Below are positions 11,707-22,800 of a DNA stretch of 64,000 nucleotides, piece after piece. The translations under genes and the position numbers were made by a program. Within the stretch, counting starts at the first letter, position 1. The number at the start of each line of letters is the position of its first letter. Source of the DNA: Ascidia mentula (lineage: Eukaryota; Chordata; Ascidiacea; Phlebobranchia; Ascidiidae); assembly GCA_947561715.1 (NCBI GenBank), contig OX387204.1, forward strand, positions 12,653,001 through 12,717,000, read 5' to 3'. Under the pieces are notes generated by a model. The model was not told where the DNA came from. It saw only the letters and a list, made by a program, of their open reading frames with translations, and made no database searches.

Positions 11707-13198
11707 CAGCTAAGTCAAGCAGCCACATACTGCAGCAGAGAAATACATATTACCGGCTTGCAAGATTATTGTAAATGAGATACTTGGTCCTGGTGCAGTT
11801 AGGGAAGTAGCTAAAGTCCCCCTCTCAGACAATACAATTGCAAGATGTATCGAAGACATGTCTGTGGACATCGAAAAACTTGTTTTGGAAACTGTACGTA
11901 TTAGCTGAAAATTTTCATTATAAGTAGATGAGTCGACAGACATCAGTGGACATGCTCAACTCTTGGCAAACGTACGTTTTGTGGATGGAGATTCTATTAG
12001 AGAAGACTTTTTGTTTTTGCAAGAGACTGCCTGAGAACACAACAGGGGAAGAAATATTTCGTGTTACTTCAAATTATTTTGAACATGGAGGACTTGAATG
12101 GAAAAACTGTAAAAGTATTTGTACAGATGGAGCAGCAGCCATGGTCGGGCGTCACAAAGGTTTTGTGCACCGAGAAGCCTTGGTTGCAAAAACTTTGGCA
12201 GCAGATCTAGCTTCTGTGCTTGGCGCTGTTGTGAGGATAGTTAATTTTGTCAAAACAAGACCACCAGAAAGTCGCATATTTGCAGCTTTATGTGAAGAAA
12301 TTAGAGCAGAATACACAACTTTACAGCTTCACACGGAAGTCAGGAGATATTTTTAACTGATGAAGTCTTTGATGAGGCAAAACTGCTGGAATGCGATGAT
12401 TGGTGTGGAAAGTTAGCATACATGACTGACATATTCCAACATTTGAATGAACTAAACACACGCATGCAAGGCTGAAATGAAAATCTCCTCACCAGCACAG
12501 ACAAAATAAATGGATTTCGTTCAAAGGCGCAGCTTTGGCAACGACATGTGAAAAATACAGTCTTGTTATGTTCCCACTTACCCCAAAATGTTAAAGAAAT
12601 GTGAACACTGCTGCTCTATGCGAGAACATAGAAAAACACTTGAAATTTCTTAAGGAGAAATTATCTTTTGATTACCATTCTGTTACCACCGAACGCTTTG
12701 ACTGGGTCAGGGATCCTTACAGCTCAGCAACAGCTTTTGACAAAGTCATGACCGTACCGGAGCAAGAAGAATTTACAACTTAGACAAGATCGCTCGTTGA
12801 GATTAAGATTTTCGATCTACCTTTGGATCGATTTTGGGTGTTGGCTTCCAAGGAGTTTCCTGTTGTGGCAAACAATGCTATTTTGACGTTGCTTCCATTC
12901 TCAACAACTTATCTTTGTGAGATGAGTTTTGCAAGCATGACTGCTATAAAAGTCAATAAACGAGAACGATTGAGAACTGTGGAAGAAAAGCGTCGCGTTT
13001 GTCTTTCTTTAATTCCTGCCTGAATATCAACTTTGTGCTCATCCAAACAGGCCCAGATATCGCACTGATATAAACCGGATTGAATGGATTATAGTTGTGT
13101 TGTTTGTTTTATTGCATTATATTACATTTCGTTTAGTATTCCGCAAGATTATTTTAATAAAACTGTGTTCCGTGGCTCAAAAAGGTTGAAAAATACTG
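11707..13198 (+). pseudogene. hAT transposase relic (ZBED/SCAND3-type), 5'-truncated
   Basis: Reading across stops and frameshifts gives ordered family motifs: [14 protein letters not shown] and [11 protein letters not shown] (11712-11880), VDESTDISGHAQLL after a stop (about 11927), LEWKNCKSICTDGAAAMVG (12095-12140), the DEAKLLECDDWCGKLAY tract (about 12365), HLKFLKEKLSFDYH (12630), and the dimerisation-region motif [14 protein letters not shown] (12900-12940). At least two frameshifts (around 12020 and 12350) and several stops disable it. The 3' terminus at about 13168-13198 reads, inverted, CAGTATTTTTCAACCTTTTT, like typical hAT ends. The 5' end, including any BED zinc finger, is absent. 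It interrupts the repeated 5' flank block of G0. Confidence 0.85.
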
Positions 13199-13748
13199 AA
13201 TTACAGTACACCAAACGGGCGAATAGCTTGTATAGTTTCAGTAATAATAGCAGTGTCTTGTCACCGAATAGAAGATCAAAGATAAAACGATGATTCCGAA
13301 TAGATTAGAATCGAGCTGAATGTAAAAAGCCCAATTAACAGCCGCACATGACAATTTATACTTGGACATTCGGAAGCTTATTGGTTGGTTTCGTCACGTG
13401 CCGGTATACATCACTTAGGGTAATAAAATACAACAACAAAGGTGTGGTGTGACATAAGTATAGGAGAACATTTTATGTGGTAAACAGGATGTTGAATGAA
13501 TCACTTTACTCGAGAATATTCGATGGATAAATCATTTCGGTCTCATTATGAGGGTTTGTTTACACTTGGGTCGGAAGTTGCAAAACATTCGATGCATCTG
13601 GTAACGGGGCGTGCAAATGCTTGTTCGACACTACAAACGAAATGGATTATGCAATACTTGTGAAATGCTACACACAAAACATTACGCAATACAAATGTTG
13701 GTTTCTCTGTGTTACAGACACCAAAATGCGAAAAACCTTTGCCATATT
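13199..13748. other. 3' flank of copy G1
   Basis: Array spacer, very similar to 30500-31027 (flank of G3) and related to 58130-58687. It includes the GTGTGGTGTGACATAAG marker at about 13441. No gene seen; it probably contains the 3' UTR of the downstream copy. Confidence 0.5.
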
Positions 13749-16700
13749 TTAAGATGGTACATCTGTAAGTGCCCGAAACATAATTTGCAGACAGACACTA
13801 AAAAAGGTGACAAGGAAAGTAAAAACGTTGGAGTTGGAAGGAGAATCAGAAGTGGTCATCATTGGTGACTCGAAAGTGGAAGAACTCGGTGTGGTCGAAG
13901 TCATAGTTGGAGTGGAAAACATTGTGGTGGTGCTGGCTAAGAGACCTTCTGTAAAGCAAAAGTATTTGACACATTAGGTTTACTTTTTGATCGCTGAGTA
14001 ACGCTTTCCTGTGGATAAAGTGAAGTTAGTAGATGAGTTTGTTGAGAACGTGGGTTTGACCATGATGGTATAAACAGAGGTTGGGTTAAGATTAGCAAAA
14101 GCTGCTTCTCTGTTGTGAAGTCCGCTGTACTTTGTAATTACACTTGTTCCTTCCATCAACGTCACGTCATAAAAAAACATTACATAAGCTGGAACCAATC
14201 TTTCCCACTTGACGATGACAAAATGAGGTCCCACTGTTTCCGGTGTAATTGTGACATCAGTGTTTCCTGTGGTTAATTTTTTAGACAAGAATTTGTTTAA
14301 ATCTCACTTTTTATCAACAACTTACCATAACACTTGGTACTGTAAGGACAGTAACAACTGTTTCCATAATAATTTCTACTGCAGATACCTCGGATTCCAG
14401 AAACTGAATAAGAAGTTGAATCGCATTTTCCTACAAATTTTTTTGTGTTTAGTGCAACTTGATGATTTTTAGGTTATTGTAACTTACCCACGCAATTAGT
14501 TCCATTGCCAAAGTATCCCAACTTACAAGAACATATGAAACTGCCCACTGTGTTCGTACATACCGCCTCATTGTGGCAGTTGTGCAAACCGTTAAAACAT
14601 TCATCAATATCTGTAATAAAGGTTTACTTATTTGACTAAATAATAATTAATGATATGATTAGTAAATCAAAACTGGATTAAAAAACCAAAGGCCCCTGGC
14701 AGGCTGTCGATCGCACACCGTATCAATAATAATGTATTAAAATCCCAAAACAGCGATCTGTAGACAGCTCAGATCGATTTATTGAGAGAAAAATATATTT
14801 CGCCTAAAACGGCAGGTAAATGGAGAAACTGATGATGCCGTTTTAGGCGAAATATATTTTTCTCTCAATAAATCGATCTGAGCGGTCTACAGATCGCTGT
14901 TTTGGGATTTTAATACATTATTAATAATTAATGACAAATTTAATTATTATAACCTATACAAGCTCCTCCTTAAAGCGCAAACCCAGCTCCACAACCATGA
15001 GCAGGATTCGGTGTGCTTGGCGACAAAGTTGGGTCAATCGGCATTTCAGGTTCTGCAATGCAGTTGCCAAGATAAAAACTAAATTTAAGGTTTTTGTTTT
15101 ATGTTGAAAGGGAAAAAATGAGGTACTTTACCAGTTTGAGCTAAAATGCTCGCAGATGCGGTTCCAAGCTGGTTATAGACTACCACAGTTAGATTATGAG
15201 TTGTTGATGGCTTCAGAAACGAAAACGCTGCTTTTCTTGGAATGTGTTGATCATAGGAAACTCCATCACCGGACAGAAATGCACTTCTATATTCAACTTT
15301 GTTGCTTGTCCATGAAAAACTGAGACCGGTACCAGATTTCCAAGTTATTGATAAGTTTCCAACAGAAGGTGGTTCAACTAATAAAAATAAATTTTCTTGA
15401 GTGCATTTAAACCTTCATGAAGGTGCTTATTTAGAGTTGTAACTTAGGTGCATTTTTCATATCTAATTGATGTAAAATGTATATGTTTGCCACCCGTTGA
15501 TGGAGTGTCTATCAAATTGCTCCGATCCTTAGTGTTAAAAGGTTGGAGATCTCTGATTTGTACCACAAAAAAAAGTGTCAAATTCAAAGGCAATTTTTGC
15601 ACCACTTACGAACAGCCGTTATACTGTAAGTCGCTTCGCGGGCGAACATTTTTGTAAGTAAAGTCAGGAAATGATATCGTTACATACTTCAGACCAAAGG
15701 GGATATGTATCACATTCTCCTCTTGAATAACATTCTGTTCCTCCACAATGCTCTGTGATTAAAATGAAATTTTACGAAAATTTAAACTCATGCGAATTGC
15801 CCAAAACTAGAAAACATTTATTTCATTATTGAATGAAGAACTTGATTAAAGATTTGAGAAGTTTCAACCTAACCTTATATCGGTTTTGGATTCACAAGAA
15901 AAATCACTCACGAGTGCAGACTTTTCCATTCCCAATGTAACAATTGTTGCAAATACAGTTGTAACTTCCTGCTGTGTTCGTGCATGCTGCGTTCGAATCA
16001 CATGGATCACCTTGGCACTCATTAATATCTGATGAAAGAACTTATTTGGTTTGACAAACGGGTTGTCTTTACACATAAACTTGGCTTGTAGTTGTAAATT
16101 TTATTCATAATGCAAAATTCGGTAACATTTACAAGAACGGGGAACTTGACAATACAATTGAATCCGTCACTTCTGAATCCAGAACAGCAACTTAGTGGCG
16201 GAGAGGTCACACATCCTGACGTTGTTGGAGATGGAAGGGTTGGAATTGTTGGTTCAGAAACTGTAAAAGTATGCGACTATAACCTCACCTTCGCATATTT
16301 ATCACAAAACAAATAAAAGATAAAAAAGAAACACTCAGAAGCTGGTCGTGAAAAAGTAATCAAACTTACGAGTTCTGACTTTAATAATTTGAGTGGATGT
16401 GGAAACGAAGTTCCGAGCTGTAATTGTTATGTTGCACTCGGTTTCAGGCTGCAGGTAAAGGAAACCAATTTGCCTCGTTCCAGAATAGTAATATCTTGTG
16501 TTGGTGATTGAAGCATCTGCAGTGTTTGCGTTGCTTGCATTCCATCCAATAAACAGACTGTTGTCGGTTCGCCACAAAACCTTAGGATCGTGAATAATTG
16601 GTTGACCTGTGGACAAAAAACGTGACCAGTATGAAAAGAAATATTAATTTCTGTTTTCTCCTTTTTACAGAACAGCAGCACGGTATACTTACCACTTGTA

Positions 16701-17364
16701 AAACAGGTGTAACCGTTTAAACCTTCAGCACATCGACCAGGGCAAGAATTATTGCAGTATCCTGAACATCGATGTAAACCGAAAAACATAGATTTAATTA
16801 AGGAAGTTGCGGGTATATTTTTATTTTTTGGTTTGCGAAGCTAATGAGATGGTAAACAAATTTATCCAGACTTCTTGTTGATTAAAACATATGTTCTGGT
16901 TACGATGCAATCAAACAAATGAATCATGTTTTATTTTGGTCTCTTTATTGATGTTATATATTCGCGGTTAATATAATATGGTTATCAATTGAAAACAAGA
17001 TTGAGCAGCTATTTCAACTAAAAGCACAAACCTTGGCAGTTGAAACCGTCGCCTACAAACCAGTCTTTGCACTTACAAGTGTAACCCTCACTTGTGTTTA
17101 TGCAATTTGCCTCAACGTGACATGCGTGAGTCCCAAGAGTGCATTCATCAACACCTGAAAACATCACGTAGTTACCGACTATGAAATACTGCTTTCCAAA
17201 AAAACGAGACAAAATCTCACTCTTTGATCTAAAATTGTAACATATTATACTTATTGTTAGTTGGTATTCAAAATATTCTAAAGGTAACATGAATATTTGT
17301 ACCCACCTTGACATTGGACGCATGTCACAACAACAAACACGAACACCAGATAGGACAACATCAT
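13749..17364 (-). pseudogene. EGF/FN3/mucin-like surface protein copy G1 (pseudogene)
   Basis: All 13 family exons can be aligned: 17364-17307, 17154-17032, 16761-16693, 16606-16370, 16260-16150, 16028-15912, 15752 to about 15690, 15377-15132, 15052-14954, 14610-14488, 14430-14326, 14266-14009, 13948-13749. Four defects are visible. The intron-5 donor, GCAAGT in good copies, is TCAAGT. An 11-bp deletion near 15690 removes the end of exon 7 and its donor. Exon 9 has a TAA (about 14973) where others read CTCTCA. The exon-12 donor GTAAGC is GAAAGC. A foldback element sits in intron 9. The C-terminal hydrophobic tail is still open. Its 3' half is almost identical to that of G3, suggesting conversion or recent duplication. 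Confidence 0.85.
14726..14924. mobile_element. Foldback (long inverted repeat) element in intron 9 of G1
   Basis: Two arms of about 87 bp (14727-14814 and 14836-14923) are inverted copies with about one mismatch (GACAGCTC versus GACCGCTC) and a 21-bp spacer. Other array copies lack this segment; their intron continues directly through ATTAATTAATGAC. AT-rich sequence flanks both sides (AATAATTAATGA at about 14642, repeated at about 14924). The extra left part 14653-14725 may belong to the same insertion. It fits a palindromic MITE. Confidence 0.8.
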
Positions 17365-19814
17365 GTTGGCAGAATAATTTGAGAAATGAACCCAGCTTGC
17401 GTGAGAAAAGCCTTTTTCATCCACCAGCCACAAAGCACTTCACATTCACTGAGTGTGTTGAAACTTGACAAACAACCAGTCTGTTCGATCCAGAAAATAT
17501 TAACGGAAACTCTCTCGTGATAATACCAAAAACGTTTTATATGCGTACATTGATCGAAGCAAAACCAACTGTGCGGTGCGACACGATATGTAGTTTCCAA
17601 AGCCTGTCAGACTGTCTTCGTTTGTAATAGATCCGGAATTGTCCGCCACTGCACGACCCAAACATTTTATACATTTACATGATACCTGACACAATGAGGG
17701 TTTGAGCTTTTCTATTTAATAATCTGTTATAGAAAACATTAGGTTTACAGGCTTTGCAGCCCAGGCAGGGATTGCAGCCTTGCTGGATCAGCCTCTTATT
17801 CCTGACATCTCGATACTGTTGCAACACGCATGTGCTGTGATTGCCAAGGACCTGCTCAGTGGGGCGATTCTGCTAATTATGCCATTGCATGAAACATTAC
17901 TGTGTTGATATAGAAACTGAATTATTGGTCTGAACAAGCGTTAACTTTTAAACTCTGATGATATTGGAGGAATGCGAAACTGTGGGTTTACGTAAACACA
18001 GTCAAGCAGAAAGCGACCCCGTTTCGAAACCATTAGGGTCGAGGCAACTATTGTCGGAATGTTTTTTTCTCATCAGATTTCATCAGTGCAGCTTGGTGAC
18101 TGGTGAAGATCTTCCCAGTTAAATTGCCAGGCGACGACTTCCACATTGTGGTGATCAAGTATTTCGTGCTTGGTCGCTCCTTCCAACATTTCTTAATGTT
18201 CACTAAAATGCTTAAATTATATAAATGTACATGTATGTACATATATTTTCATTGCTTTTGTAGTATAAGGGTTGGAATGAGTCGTCTTCCCATTTTTGTA
18301 TTTTTTTTCCAATCTCAAGAACAACTCTCAACATATATCATAAAGGACAAATACGAAATTGTAAATGAGGATTTGCGTAAGCCATTCAAGCATGAAGAAC
18401 GCACGCTCAACTTTTACGTAACCACCTGGTTCACAAGACAGTTCAAATAATTTGTGGAAAACATAAACGGGTACAAAAAAATTGGAACTGCTTGTTAAGG
18501 GGACGAGTAGCTCCAGTTTCATTGTTTATCCCTGAAGGCTTATGAGATAGCATGAATTTGTATACAAAGGTGGTGATACAACAGTTCATTAGTAGAGTAG
18601 CTCAATAATGCACGCAATCTCATCCGTTACTTGTTTTTCTATTCTCGGTTTCGTAATCAGTCATGAGGAAGCACTTGATTACAACTTTTGTTTGCTTGAA
18701 GTTTCCCAACTTAACACAAGCAAACACCACCTTCACATTTACGTACTGGAGATCTACCACCGTAATCAGACAACCTGGCAATAAACTGAACCAGAGGTCG
18801 GAAGCCATTAGCATGCAAAAAGCCAACTACACACATCAGCCTTAACTAAAACAAACTATAGATGCCACGAAACTTAAGTTGGTGGGGATTACTTTGATTC
18901 TTTTATTCACTTCAAAACAAAATTTCCACCACTATACGGTTTTAGTAAATATACAAAACCTACAGTACACCAAATAGTCTGAAATGTGTTTTGTTTACAA
19001 TGAGCATGGGGCCATATTAGAAGTTGCATGGCCTGCTATAGCAAACAAGAAAGAAAATCTTTGTCTCTTAAAATGAGAAAAGCCCGTTTTCCGACAGCAG
19101 ACTACGAAACAGAAATATGAAAACAAAGTTAGACATTTTTTGCAAATTCCATTAACCCTGTAACCTCCCTCACCAGCAAACCGTTGAATCCGAATAAACA
19201 ATTTATTATCAAGCTGTAGGAATAAATCCCAAACCGGCGAATAGCTTGTAGAGTCTCAGTAATATTAGCAGTGTCTTGTCACCGAATCGAAGATCAAAGA
19301 TAAAACGATGATTCCAAATAGAGTGGAATCGAGCCAAATGCAAAGATACGAATGCAAAGAGCCCAATTAACAGACGCACATGATTATTTGTACTTGGGCT
19401 ATCGGAAGTTTATTGGTTGGTTTAGTCACGTGCCGTTATACATCACTTGGGTTAATATAATACAAGAACAAAGGCGTGGTCTGACATAAGCATAGGAGAA
19501 CATTTTATGTGGTAAACAGGATGTTGAATGAATCACTTTACTCGAGAATATTCGATGGATAAATCATTTGGGTCACATTATGAGGTCATGTTTACACTTG
19601 GGTCGGAAGTTGCGAAATATTCAATGCATCTGATAATGGGGCTTGCAAATGCTTGAGCGATGCTGCAATCAAAATGAATTATGCAACACTTGCGCAATGC
19701 TGCACACACAACATTACGCAATATAAGTACTGGTTTCTCTGACGTATGTAACAACCCAAATTACAGTCGTTGAACTGTTTCGACACCAAAATACGAAAAA
19801 ACATTTGCCACATT
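17365..19814. other. Spacer between G1 and G2
   Basis: Contains, on the minus strand: the 5' flank/UTR zone of G1 (17365-17720), the conserved tract reading CWKERPSTKYLITTMWKS (about 18100-18240), a tract reading FELSCEPGGYVKVER (about 18400-18470), and a kinase-loop relic (18620-18745). From about 19200 it is 3' flank of G2 with the GTGTGG-like marker at 19475. No intact gene is supported. Confidence 0.55.
18620..18745 (-). pseudogene. Relic of the kinase ATP-loop exon
   Basis: The minus strand reads QYVNVKVVFACVKLGNFKQ then TKVVIKCFLMT. It aligns with the K2 exon GNIGRGAFARVRSGYFQ / TKVAIKCFPMT. The three loop glycines are gone and the frame ends in TGA where K2 has its GTAAG donor. The same relic recurs at 38391-38515, 45181-45305, 51620-51670 (partial), 57527-57647 and 63714-63810. 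Confidence 0.6.
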
Positions 19815-22800
19815 TTAAGAAGGTACAAATGTAAGTGCCCCAAATAAAATTTGCAAAAATACACTAAAAAAGGTGACAAGGAAAGTAAAAACGTTGCAGT
19901 TGGAAGGAGATTCAGAAGTGGTCATCATTGGTGGCTCGACAGTGGAAGAACTCGGTGTGGTCGAAGTCATAGTTGGAGTGGAAGAACTCGGTGTGGTCGA
20001 AGTCATAGTCGGAGTGGAAGAACTCGGTGTGGTCGAAGTCATAGTTGGAGTGAAAGAGCTCGGTGTGGTTGAAGTCGTAGCTGGAGTTGAAAACATTGTG
20101 GTAGTGCTGGCTAAGAGACCCTCTGCAAAGCAAAAGTATTTGAAACACCTGTTTTACTTTTTGATCGCTGAGTAACGCTTACCTGTGGAAAAAGTGAAGT
20201 TAGTTGAAGAGCTTGTTGAGAACGTGGGTTTGACCATGATGGTATAAACAGAGGTTGGGTTAAGATTAGCAAACGCTGCTTCTCTGTTGTGAAGTCTGCT
20301 GTACTTTGTAATTACACTTGTTCCTTCAATCAACGTCACGTCATAATAAAATAGTTCATAAGCTGGAACCAATCTTTCCCACTTGACGATGACGAAATGA
20401 AGTCCAACATTTTGTGCAGTAATTGTGACATCACTGTTTCCTGTGGTTCATTTTTTAGACCTGAGTTCGTTGTTGAAATCTCACTTTTCGTTAACAACTT
20501 ACCATAACACTCGTAATCTTCATAACAGTAACAACTGTTTCCATAATAATTATTATCGCAGGTACCGCGGGTTCCACAAACTGAATAAGAAGTTGAATCA
20601 CATTTTCCTGTAAATTTTGTAGTGTTTAGTGGGACTTTATGATTTTTAGGTTATTGTAACTTACCCACACAAATGATTCCATTGCCAAAGTATCCCAACT
20701 TACAAGAACATGTGAAACTGCCTATTGTGTTCGTACATATCGCCTCATTGTGACAGTTGTGCAAACCGTAAGAACATTCATCAATATCTGTGATAAAGTT
20801 TTACTTTTTTAACAAATATAAATTTATCACAAATTTAATTATTATAACCTATACAAGCTCCTCCTGAGAGCGCAAACCCAGCTCCACAACCATGAGCAGG
20901 ATTCGGTGTGCTTGGCGACAAAGTTGGGTCAATGGGCATTTCAGGTTCTGCAATACAGTTGCCAAGATAAAAACTAAATTTAAGATTTTTGTTATTTAAT
21001 GAAAGGGAACCTGTTTGAGCTAAAATGCTCGCAGATGCGGTTCCATGGTAGTTGTAGACAACTACAGTTAGATTATAAGTTGTTGATGGTTTCAGAAACG
21101 AAAACGCTGCTTTTCTTGAAATGTGTTGATCATAGGAAACTCCATCACCGGTCAAAAATGCACTTCTAAATGTAACTTTGTTGCTTGTCCATGAAAAGCT
21201 GAGACCGGTACTAGATTTCCAAGTTGTTGATAAGTTTCCAACAGAAGGTTGTTCAACTAATAAAGATAGATTGAAAACTAGAATGCATTTTAAACCTCCA
21301 TAAAGCTGCTTTGAGTTGTACCTAAGTTAGAGTTGTAACTTAGGTGCATTTTTCATATCTAATTTATGTAAAATGTTTGCCACCCGTTGATAGAGGGTCT
21401 GTGAAATTGCTCCAATCCTTAGTGTTGAAAGGGTTGGAGATCTCTGATTTGTTCCACAAAAATAGTGTCAAATTCAAAAGGATTTTTTCACCACTTACGA
21501 AACGCCGTTATACTGTTGGTCGCTTTGCGGGCAAACGTTTTAGTAAGTAGGAAATTCTATTGTTACATACTTACCAAAGGTGTCAGACCGGGGATTTGTA
21601 TCACATCCTCCTTCTGAATAACATTCTGTTCCTCCACAATGTTCTATGATTATTTGCAAAATGAAATTTTACGAAAATTAAAATTTATGCGAATTGCCTA
21701 AAACTAGAAACACAGTTATTCCATTATTGGATGAAGAACTTGATTAAATATTAGGGAACTTTCGACTTAAACTTATGTCACCATATTAGCAGCAATTTTT
21801 GCAACCGAAATTTACAGTTTTGGATTCACAAGAGAAAGCACTTACGAGTGCAGACCTTTCCATTCCCAATGTAACAATTGTTGCAAATGCAATTGTAACT
21901 TCCAGGTGTGTTCGTGCATGCTGCGTTCGAATCACATGGATCACCTTGGCACTCATTAATATCTGATGAAAAAACATATTTGGTTTGACAAACGGGTTTT
22001 CTTTACACATAAACTTGGCTTGTAGTTGTAAATTTTATTCATAATCATGTAATACCCACATATCGTTTGTGGACAGCTGCTAATGGATAAAATAGATTAC
22101 ACTTGCAAATTCAAATAAAGTTTTCTGCACAGTACTAAATGGAATGTGTTATCTATACACAAAAAGTAAAGTATGCCTGTGGCGACCGAACTGTAGTGTT
22201 CGCCTGTACATTGAAGCGTGCTATTGCCTTTTTCCCGTGTAGCGGCTGGTACCTTACTCGTGTTTTTTGTGTTGCTCGCTCTTCTGCCTCTGCACGACTC
22301 TCGCCATAAAGCATTAACCGCTTTCCCGGTGACCCCGAGGCTCCAAAAACGTTTTTTGGAGGTCATGGAGACGGAACACGCCGTCTCACTTAAGCTACCC
22401 ACGTTCTGGCCAACCCAGCCACGTGATTGGTTGCAACAAGCTTTGCGCTAAAGAAGCAAATCTCGGCCTTGGACCAGGCCACATCAGCGCGACTTATTGA
22501 CTTGCTTGAACGACCGCCTGCTAAAAACAAGTTTGAAGTCATTCGAAGGCTTTTATCACAGGCGCTTGGATCAGATGCGCGCCAATGCTGCCCTCCGTGC
22601 TCTTATCAGGTAAACAACAACGCCGGTTGCCTGTAATGGCTGGGGCAACTGGCGACTCTTAAGCCTGTTCTTTCTTTGGGAAAAAGTTTCCGGCCGCAAC
22701 TTTGGTGGACACTGGTGCTGAAGTCAGCGCACTTCTCCCTACTGGCTTCGAACGTCGCACCATATTCCGTTCTCAAGGCCGCTAATGGAAGCTACATAGC

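Noticed and set aside
17500..17560. TATA-like ATATAAAA upstream of G1
   Set aside because: The motif is not kept at the same place in G2, G4 or G7, so it cannot be called a promoter element.
19873..20175. Plus-strand open frame with [12 protein letters not shown] repeats
   Set aside because: It is the antisense of the mucin minisatellite of G2. The real exon is on the minus strand and splices in frame. The same applies to 58746-59120.
22097..22402. Minus-strand ORF opposite the gypsy 5' region
   Set aside because: Antisense shadow of the gag region, which has recognisable capsid motifs on the plus strand.
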